DNA from: RGIG3102 sp964649845
Lineage (GTDB): Bacteria > Bacillota > Clostridia > Oscillospirales > Ruminococcaceae
Length of the DNA: 62,082 bases
NCBI GenBank assembly: GCA_964649845.1
Contig: CAZYSS010000002.1
Location: 1-62,082, forward strand
Reading direction: 5' to 3'
Each line of letters opens with the position of its first letter. The stretch's first letter is position 1. Shown here one piece after another: positions 17,943 to 27,900 of the stretch. The notes under the pieces are model-generated. The model was not told where the DNA came from. It searched no databases and was given only the letters and a program-made list of their open reading frames with translations. Position numbers and translations under genes: made by a program.

Positions 17943-18345
17943 TCTATATTTTACAGAATGTTCATTAATCGACAGCGCATCATTAAATTCTTTTTTATCG
18001 AAATAGGAAATATAAGACGGCAGTTTTGCACCCGCACCTGTTGCAGTTTCGCGCATTTGAATCCTATGTTCATCAGGAAAATAGTTTGAAAATGCATCAG
18101 AGGAAAGGTCTGCATAGGCCTTGGCATAGCCCAGTATGCTGGCTCTCATCAGATAAAGCATACGGTTTTCTTTTTTGTTGTGTTTCAGTTCAATCAGATT
18201 GTATGTGGCTTCGGGGTCTCCTGCACAAGGCCAAGTGCAGACTCTGTATATCTGTTGTATACAGGTCTGCCTTCTTTTTCCAGCCGGGCTTTTTCACGCT
18301 GCAGCAGGCTGTTCAGTTGTTCCTGTGCTTACTGTTCAAATTAAG
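17943..18345 (-). pseudogene. Frameshifted remnant of an unknown gene
   Basis: On the minus strand one frame reads EQLNSLLQREKARLEKEG then PVYNRYTESALGLVQ and breaks near 18225. A second frame carries on with DPEATYNLIELKHNKKENRM, LYLMRASILGYAKAYADLSS and a C-terminus ending LSINEHSVKYR with a stop. A TAA also stands just before the first fragment (about 18330). The two halves join sensibly across a one-base shift, so this looks like the decayed 3' part of a gene. I do not recognise the protein. There is no start codon with a ribosome binding site. Confidence 0.55.
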
Positions 18346-18519
18346 ATTAAGTCTCATTTTGTATATTCCCTGTCATCATTTTACGTATAATTTACATAGC
18401 TTAATTATATCATCCAATATTTCTATAATTCAATAAAATCACAGGTTTTTATACAAATCTTACAATATATGGATAAATATTAATGCAAAAATTACAGTAA
18501 AAAAATAGATGGAAATTTA
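18346..18519. other. AT-rich intergenic stretch
   Basis: Between the gene remnant and the promoter at 18520 I see only AT-rich DNA. There is no hairpin with a T run, no convincing reading frame and no known RNA motif. Confidence 0.6.
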
Positions 18520-18547
18520 TTGAATTTATGCCATAATATGCTATAAT
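18520..18547 (+). promoter_or_regulatory. Promoter of the structured RNA / giant adhesin leader
   Basis: TTGAAT (18520-18525) and TATAAT (18542-18547) are 16 bp apart. A second TATAAT (18582-18587) lies inside the transcribed region. The expected start near 18554 is just before the closing stem of the RNA described next. Confidence 0.7.
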
Positions 18548-18553
18548 AAAAAA

Positions 18554-18752
18554 GAAAAAATTGTTGCTGATATAACGCAGTTATAATAGTCTGACCGGCG
18601 AAAAGAAAATGGATTACGAGGTTAAACAGCGAGGATATTACAATTAAACCAGACTGACACTTCAGGCCCCACACATATGTGAGGCAGGGCGCCATATAAA
18701 TATACGTTACAACGATAAGATTCTTACCGGTTGATTTCGGTAAGAATTTTTT
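18554..18752 (+). ncRNA. Unassigned structured RNA ending in a terminator (riboswitch-like leader or independent sRNA)
   Basis: A possible closing stem pairs ATTGTTG (18560-18566) with CAACGAT (18710-18716), with one G-U pair and further pairing GATAT/ATATAC next to it. Inside, AGTCTG (18589-18594) pairs with CAGACT, near 18650-18655, enclosing a purine-rich loop region, and a hairpin around CACATATGTG (about 18670-18683) is embedded in a GC-rich stem. A perfect intrinsic terminator follows directly. The order promoter, closed multibranch fold, terminator and then the adhesin gene is that of a ligand-controlled leader. I could not match it to c-di-GMP-I or -II, SAM, TPP, cobalamin, ydaO, T-box, 6S or SRP consensus sequences from memory. 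Pairings were found by eye, not folded. Confidence 0.5.
18720..18752 (+). terminator. Intrinsic terminator/attenuator upstream of the giant adhesin
   Basis: A perfect 10-bp stem ATTCTTACCG (18720-18729) / CGGTAAGAAT (18738-18747) followed by six T. It stands 175 bases before the adhesin start codon with no gene in between, so it either attenuates adhesin transcription or ends a small RNA. Confidence 0.88.
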
Positions 18753-18926
18753 GCCGTACAAAGCATTTTTTCATAATCTGCATGGGTCCATAGCAGGCCA
18801 GGGATCCATGGCAAACAGGTATGTTATAGCAATATGTTACAGATACTATAGCGAGAATTTTAAGTATTGTATAAAAATATTACATATTACTATCAATATA
18901 TAAAGCTAAGACAGGAGGTAATAGTT
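18753..18926 (+). promoter_or_regulatory. Second leader segment with hairpin and ribosome binding site of the giant adhesin
   Basis: A 9-bp hairpin with one G-U pair (CATGGGTCC 18781-18789, GGATCCATG 18802-18810) is followed by a weak possible promoter (TTATAG 18834, TATAGC 18857) and by AGGAGGT at 18913-18919, 7 bases before the TTG start. The strong AGGAGGT decides the start codon. Confidence 0.6.
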
Positions 18927-21900
18927 TTGGCGAAGGAAAACACTATTTTTAAAAGGCTTACGTCTTTGGTGCTTGCATTTGCAATCACATTTGGTATGCT
19001 GCCGCTGGAAGTATTTGCGGCCACATCCCTTGATGTAACAGGCAAAGTAGCAGACAACAGCACAATTGACGGCTGGAAGACATATTTTGGTACTGATGGT
19101 TCCGGTAATATCAGCACAGAATATGCGGGCGTTATCTGGACAGACAAATCCGTTTATGCAACTGGTTCTGATGCGAAATCTGATTTCTCTTTCCTTGACG
19201 AAGCCACAACAGCTGCAGGTGACAACTTCCTTATTTCACTTTCAGCTCTTTCTGCCACAAAGGAAATTGTAGGCTATACCCATATCCCTACAGATACAGT
19301 TCTTGTACTGGATATGTCCAACAGTATGTCTGACAATGACCTGGTGCAGATGACAAAGGCAGCAAACGCTGCCATCAAGGAACTGTATGCAACAAACAAC
19401 TACAACCGTGTTGGTATTGTTACATACAACGGCTCAATGAACACACTGCTGTCTATTGACAGATACACCACAACCAGCAACGATGCTGATTATCCGTATC
19501 TCACAATCAGTGGACGTACTATCAGTGTAAGAAGCAACGCTGTTAAAGACAGTTCTGGCAACAGTGTAAGCAAGAGCGTTACAGGTCAAAGTGGTACATA
19601 CACACAGGCCGGTATATACCACGGCTTGCAGGAATTTATGAAAATTACTGATACTGAAATTGCAACAGGCAATATCCAGGGTGGTACAAAACGTATTCCT
19701 GTAATGGTACTTATGACTGACGGTGACCCTACATACGGCAGTTCAAATTATCTTGCACCTGTTCAGGGCAACAAAAACAACAGCAACAGCAGCTACACAA
19801 CCAATGAAGAAGTAATTTTTATGTCCCAGCTTACTGCTGCATATGCACGCACAAAGATGGAAGAACATTACGGCAGAACACCATTGTTCTACACATTGGG
19901 TCTGGGTGTAACAGGTAACTACGCACCACAGCTGCTGAACCCTACTCTCAATCAGTCCAGCGTTGCCACAAAAGTAAACGGCTATTGGGAAACATACAAA
20001 GACGCGGCTACAGATACAAAACTGTGTACTTATGAAGGCAAGGATGTCAATAAACTGACAACCCTGACAGAAGGCCAGGAACTGTATGACAACCGCTACT
20101 ATGTAGACAGATACTTCCCTGCAAGCAATGCTACAGAGATGGTTGAGGCATTTGAAAAAATCGTTGAAGAAATCATTCTTCAGTCACAGTACTATCCAAC
20201 ACTTGTTTCTTCCGGCAATTACACAATGGACGGCTATGTTTCCATCGTTGACGAGCTGGGCGAATTTATGGAAGTGAAAAATGTTCATGGTATTGAGTTG
20301 GGCGGCACACTGTATTCAGGCGAAGATTTTGTAAAAGCTGTAAACAATGGCGAATACGGCAACCTGACCACATGGACAGAATACGGCTGGGAACTGGTTT
20401 ACAGTCTGGCTGAACGTCTCAATGTTACAAATGACCAGGCTATCAGCCTGCTGCGCAGCGCATGGCAGAATGGTCAGATTGGCGTAGACGACAACGGCGT
20501 TTACCACAACCGGATTAAATATTATGTTTCTGCAGAAAATGAAAATCTGGGCTTCCGCCTGGACAGCCACACAGAAGAAAGCTGGCCTGCAGGCACAAAA
20601 TATCTGGGCACAAGCTATCTCTTCCAGGGTGAAATCGTGGACACAGGCTCTAACCTGGACAACTGTGAAATGCTGCACATCGTTGCAAATGTATTCACAG
20701 ATGTTGACACAGGCCATCAGACTGTAACATTCCGTATACCGGCATCCCTGGTGCCAATGGTACAGTACAAAGTTACACTGCCTGGCACAAAACTGGATGA
20801 AACTGTTTCAGGTATCAAACTGACATCAAATCTCGAAGATACATCACCTATCAGACTTCTGTACGAAGTTGGTCTCACGGAAGACCTGAACCCTGCAAAT
20901 CTTGAGGAAGTGATGGCAGCGGCAGAACACAAACACCCTACAGGTGATGGTGGTTATGCATTTTATTCCAACCGTTGGGGCGAAGGTAAAGGCCTTACAG
21001 AACTGACACCTGACGGTAAAAAAGCTACGGTGGCTCATTATAACCCATCAGTAGAAAATGAAAGATACTACTATACAGAGGATACAGTTATTTATAATGC
21101 AGATGGCACCAAATATACAGGCGCCACAAAACCATCCGGAAATGGTTTTATTAACTATAAATACGCCGTAGTAGGTACAGACGGCACAACAAATGCCTCT
21201 GTAACAAAATACACACATAACATCAGCGCAGATGTACTGGCCAATGCTGAAAGAGCAGCAGATGGCAGCTGGTACATCCCAATGGGCACTGCCTATCGCA
21301 ATATGGCACGTGACGCTGTTGAAAAAGATGAAAACAAAACTGGCACACTGCCTAATGTTGACTATCCTGTAATCAAAACAGCAGATGGCTACGCAGTGCA
21401 TACCTTCCTGGGCAACAATGGTAAACTGGTAGTTTATCCTGGCCAGGGTATCAGACTGACAAAAACTATCGAAGGTTTTGAACCGGGTACAAAATCAGAT
21501 GGCTTTGTATTTGACATCACATTTGCCAACGCTGTAAACACTGGCACACTGAAAGTGACAGACGTGGATTACAACAATGTGGAATACACAGTATCCGCAG
21601 ACAAAAAGACAATCACTGTTACATTGGCAAACGGCCAGTCAGTGTATATCACAGGTCTGCCAGCAGGCGCTGAATATACAATTACAGAACAGTCACATCA
21701 GGATTATGTTCTTGACCGCATCACTGATGGCGGCAAAGGTACAGTTACACGGAACAAAATCAACTCTGTGGAAGCTGTGAACGTGCGCAAAGGTATCAAG
21801 GGTGATCTGACAGTTACAAAAACAGTTACTCACCCATACGGTGCGGACTATACAATTCCATCCGACAAACTGTTTGAAATCACTGTGGAACTGGAAGGCT

Positions 21901-24900
21901 ACGCCAACCAGACTCTTTCCACAACACCAGCTGCACCAGCAGGCACATCATATACAACTGATGCTGATGGCAAAGTAGTTTTCCTGCTTGCACATGGCCA
22001 GTCAGTGACTATAACTGACCTGCCAACAGGCACAGAATACAGAGTTTATGAAGACAGTGAAAAACTGCCTGCAGGCTTTACCTCCAACGGCCAGCAGACA
22101 GGCGCTATCGTGGGCGATGCCATTGTTACAGCAGGTGTGGTAAATGATTATACAGCCAAGCAAATTGACAAACAGAATTTTGAACTGTGGCATATTATCA
22201 CTAAAAAGCTGACTGGGCGTACACCTGAAGGCTGGCTTGAAAGTGATGAATTCAAGTACACAATGGAAAAATGGGATCAGACTCAGAACGATGGTCAGGG
22301 TGGCTGGATTCCTACAAACAAGTTTAAAGTTATAAAATCAGATGTAAGCAAATATACATCTGAAGAACTGGCAGGCAACACTTATACAAAAGTTGACAAT
22401 GTAACACGTCAGTTCAAATTTGAAATTACAGAATCATTCTCAACTATCGGTACATACTGGTACAAAACAGTTGAAGTTGATGATAACCCTATCGCAGGTA
22501 TTACTTACGACCCTGCAGAATACGTATTCGGTGTGGTTGTAACAGATAATGATATGGATGGTGTTCTGGAAATTGCTGATGTTATAAGTGGCAGTGAAAA
22601 CACTAAAATAGATAAAACTGTTACAGATAATAATGTATCATATTCAATCCGGATGCCATTTACAAACACATACAGCGCAGAAGGTAAAACATCCGCTGAA
22701 ATTATAGTAAAGAAAAATATTACAAACCCTGCAAATGCACCTGTGGACTACACACATTTCACATTTGGTGTTTTCACAAACCCTGAATGTACAGAACCAC
22801 TTAAAGATGCCAACAATGAAGATGTTATCCTCAAGGCAGACGCAACAGGTAACGCAAAATATGTTCTGAACTATACTCATTTAGACGCACAGGAACTGGT
22901 GCGGGCATTTATGCTGGAAAGACAGCAGGCCGTTGAAGAAACAGTTGAGCCAAGCGCTGAGCCAAGTGTTGAGCCAAGCGTTGAACCAAGCGTTGAACCA
23001 AGTGCTGAGCCAAGTGCTGAGCCAAGCGGTGATCCAAGTGCTGAGCCAAGCGGTGATCCAAGTGCTGAGCCAAGCGTTGAACCAAGCGGTGAACCAAGTG
23101 TTGAGCCAATGAGCAATACAGCAACAATCGGCTTTACAACTATGGGCCTGGCAGACCGTGAACAGGTTACAAAACTGGGCACAGTTCAGCCATTGACAGT
23201 TGCAAACACAGAAAACACACAGAATACTTACACAAAAGTACACACATATTATATCAAGGAACTGGTGCCAACAGACACTATTCCTAATATGCAGTACACT
23301 CCTGCTGTTTACCAGGTTGCTGTAACAGTTTCTGCAAAAGACTTGGGTGATGGTAAGTTTGAAATGCACACAGATGTGGAATACACACTTATCACAGATG
23401 ATGCAGGTAATGTTGCAAACACACAGACAACACAGGCAGTATTCACAAACCTGTACAATCTTCAGCCACCTGCAGAGCTTTCTGTGCCGATTACAATTTC
23501 CAAAACATTCAATGGCCGAGCAATAAACGACACTGATGAATTTGTTTTCAGCCTTTATGAAACAACTTCTACATTTAATACAGCAGGCCTTTCTCCAGCC
23601 AGTCAGCGCACAATTACAATAGCTGACTTTACTGATGCCGCAGGCGCAGTACAGACAACAGCCACATTGATGATAGAAGAAATCAATATCAGCAAGGTAG
23701 GCACATACTACGCTGTTCTCAAAGAAGAAAATGGCGGCCATACAATCAATGGTGTTTCCTACGACCCTGCTGAATATTGGGTAACTATCAGCGTTCATGT
23801 TGGTACAAGCGGTGACCTTGAACGGACAGCCACAATGGTAAAAGTTGGCGGCGGCAATGTAGAAAACCTTACAGCAGCCTTTACAAACACTTACAAAGCT
23901 ACAGGCAATCCAACAGTAACTATTGAAGCAACAAAATCTCTGGATGGCAGAGCACTGCTTGAAAATGATTTCCATTTCCAGCTTTACAGCGTAACAGGCT
24001 TTAACGCAGCTATTCCTGACGGTGCAGCACCGCTTATGACTGTGGGCAACACAGCCAACCAGGGTGTTATCAGATTTGCTGATATTGCCCTTTATAATGA
24101 AAGCGACACACCAAAAGCAGGCGATGAATTCTTCTTTGCAATCAAGGAAGTTGATGAAGGCAAAGGCGGCGTTGCATATGACAAGTCACTCAAATATGTA
24201 AAAGTGGCAGTATATGACGATGGTCTGGGCGCACTCAAGGCAAGAGTAATTTACCTTGATTCCAACGGCAACGAAATGGCAGAAGGTACAAAACCTGTAT
24301 TTGCAAATACATATACACTGACTCCTGCCCCTGTTGAAATCAAAGGCCATAAGTTCTATACAGACCAGTATGGCAACGCAAAAGACTTGGAAGGCAAAGA
24401 ATTCAAGTTCTATCTGTTTGAAGCAAATTCCAGCTTCAAAGAAACATCAGCAACTCCATTCCAGACCAGCACAAATAACACACAGGGTTATTTCTCATTC
24501 GGCTGGAATATCAGTGCACCAGGTACTTACTACTTCGTTCTCCGTGAATATATAGACGATGTGCCTACAATTTCCTATGACGAAGCAAGATACAATGTAA
24601 TGGTTGTAGCTGTTGACAAAGGTGATGGCACAATGTTTACAACTGTAAATATTACAGATGAAACAGGCAAAGCTGTATCAGGCTTCGGCAACCGTGACTT
24701 TATAAACATTTACTATCCACAGAATGCAGCAGTGGAAATTCCTGTTCTGAAACAGATTTCCAATGACACAGGTGCAACAGTTCTGGCATCAGGTTTTAGG
24801 TTTGGTGTATTCACAGATGAAGACTGCACAGTTCCTTACAAAGTGAACGGTGAAGATTATGTTGCAGTATCCGGTGAAGACGGCGTTGCAGAATTTGTAA

Positions 24901-27900
24901 TGCAGTTTACTGATTCTGATGTTGTAAATCACAAAGAAACAAAACTGACCTACTACATCAAAGAGCTGACAGATGAAAAAATCAGCGGTATGCAGTATGA
25001 TGAAACAGTTTACAGACTGGTAATCACACTGGATTATGTGGATGCTTCTTCTGCAACTGGCAGTGAACTGACTGTAAAAGCTGAAGTATTTGATGCAGAA
25101 GGCAACAAGGTAACTGACAACTCTGCAGATAGCCAGACACTGGGCGCAAGTCTTGCATTTACAAACGTTTATGACCTTGACCCAGATAAACTGGTAATTT
25201 CAGGCAGCAAAAACCTGACAGGCAAAAAACTGAAAGCCGGCGAATTCTCTTTTGCACTGTATCACGCAACATACAGCGCAGAAGATGGCTGGGCAAGAGG
25301 CCTGCAGATTGGTACAGCAGTAACCAATAATGCCAACGGCGTATTCACATTCCCTGAAATCGAATACACAACTACAGGCACACATTACTATATTATAAGA
25401 GAAATAGCACCTGATGCAGACACAGCCAATGTGGCTTATGACAGAACACAGCGCTATATCACTGTTTCTGTAACTGACGCAGGTAACGGCAAGCTGAAAG
25501 CAGAAATCGTTTCAGTAGAAGGTAATCTGACTGCAGACCAGGATGATGAAAAATCTGTAATATTCAACAATAAATACACACCATCACCTGTATCTGTAAA
25601 CATCAACGGTAATAAAGTTCTTACAGGCAGAGATTGGAACTCAAAAGACGAATTTATATTTGACCTTTACGAAACAGGCTCCGACTACAAAGTGGCAGAC
25701 GGCCAGACACCGATTGATACACAGACAGTTACAGCCGCAAATCTCACAGCAGCAGATGGCGGCAAGCTGTACGCATTCAACGCAATCACTTTTGATGCTG
25801 ATGACACAGGCAAGACATATTACTATGTTGTAAGAGAAAGAGCCGGCGGTGACCCTACAATCACCTACAGCTATGAACGCAACCTGAAGGTTGAAGTGAC
25901 TCTGGATGAAACAACAGGGAAAATCAAAGCCAATGTTATCACATGGACAGCTGGCGGCACAGTTGATATGGAAAACACATATCATGGTAAACAAGCAACT
26001 GTAGACCTGACTGTGCAGAAACATATAATAAACAGCACAGGTATCAGCCTGCCATTGAACGGCTACCAGATAGGCGTATACAAAAAAGCTGACTTCAGCG
26101 ATGCAAATCCGCTTGTTATCACAACAGATGAAAATGGCTACTATCTGCAGCAGTTCACATTTACAGACGCAGATTACAACCCTGCAGACCCGGCAAAAAA
26201 TAATAATGTATACACATATTATCTGAAGGAAATCGTACCGCAGGACAAGCTTGCAGGTATGACATATGACCCTACAGTATACGTATACACAGTAACACTG
26301 TCTTATGATACACATAACAATCTGGTGGCAGATGCTGTTCTGACAAAACTGGGTGAAACAACACCTGTAAGTGTTGCAGAAATCAAGAATATTTACAGTC
26401 TTGACCCGGTAAGTGTAGTTATCGCAGGCAACAAGTCACTTGTAGACGTAGACGGCAATCCTGTATGGAGCCAGCCAATCCATCAGGATAAAGAGTTTGT
26501 AATCGAACTGTACAAAACAAACTCCACAATGAACTATGCAACAGGCTCATTTGTAAAATCTGAAACTGTGGCATACAACAAAACAGGATATACATTTGGA
26601 TCTGCAAATACAAACAATGCACTGACCTTTGATAAAACAGGCAAATACTACTTTGCAGTGAGAGAAAGATTTGGCGGCGGCGAAAGCGGCACAGGCAAGC
26701 TGGATTATGTTCGCTATGATGGCAAGGAATATGGCGTGGAATTCACTGTAGATGCTGGCACAGGCGCAAACGCAGGCAAGCTGGTAATCACAAGCACAAA
26801 ATATTACCTTGACGGCAAGGAAATCGCAGGCCCAAGCCTTGATTTTGAAAATACCTACACAATGCTGACAACAGGTACATATGCAGAAATTACAGGTACA
26901 AAGAACCTGGTTGAAAGAACTATCAGACCAAATGAATTCTCATTTGCACTGTATCAGACAGACTATACATACAGTGTAGCTGACGATGCAATTCCATTCA
27001 GAACAGTTCATACAACTACATCCGGTACAAATACTGCACCGTTTACATTCGGCCAGATTCCTTACAACAAAGCAGGCATTTACTACTATGCGGTAAAAGA
27101 AATATCCTTTGGCAACCCTACTGTAACCTATGACCAGACAGTTTACCATGTAAAAGTTACAGTGGAAGACACCGGCTCAGGTCTGTGGGCAACACCATTG
27201 GTTGAAGTTGTATACCCAACAAATGAAATTGTATTCAACAACAGCTATGACAGCAAGTCAGCTACAGCGATTATTCCTGTAACAAAACAGGTTACAGATG
27301 GAACAGGCGTTGGTATTACAGCTGACGGATTCCAGTTCAATCTGTACAAGGCTGACGATCTGAATACTCCTGTTGACACACTGACATACAGCACAGCACC
27401 AGGTGCAGAAAATCAGTTTGAGCTGAACTATACTGATATAAGCCTTGGCAACATGATTTCACTTACAGAAACCTACTATATCAAGGAAGTTGTTCCACGG
27501 AACAAACTGCCTGGCATGGTATATGACGGCTCTGTTTACAGAGTTGACATCACAGTGGAATATGTGGTTGAAGACGGTGCTACAGTGCTGAAAGCAACAC
27601 CGGTTATCACACTTGAAGCAGCAACTGCTTCATATGCAACAGGCGGTGCAGCAGCATTCCATAACCTGTATCACCTCGACCCTGCATATCTGGATATTCC
27701 TGGTATCAAGGTGCTGCCACAGCATACAATTCTTGACAGTGACTTTACTTTCCAGCTGTTCAACGCAACAGTAAGCGGTGACACATGGACAAAGGGCAGT
27801 CTGGTTATGGATGCTGTAAACAACAAAGTATCCGGCACAGGCAAAACCGGCGATGTGGACAAGTTTGTATTTGAAGACATAATGTTCACACAGGCAGGTA

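Noticed and set aside
22944..23111. CRISPR-like short regular repeats
   Set aside because: Units are 12 bp without spacers and lie inside a coding frame.
22877..23182. Minus-strand Gly-Ser-Leu repeat frames opposite the EPS repeat, and a Gly-Val frame opposite the TDPT repeat
   Set aside because: They are shadows of 12-bp repeats in the real genes, without their own start signals.
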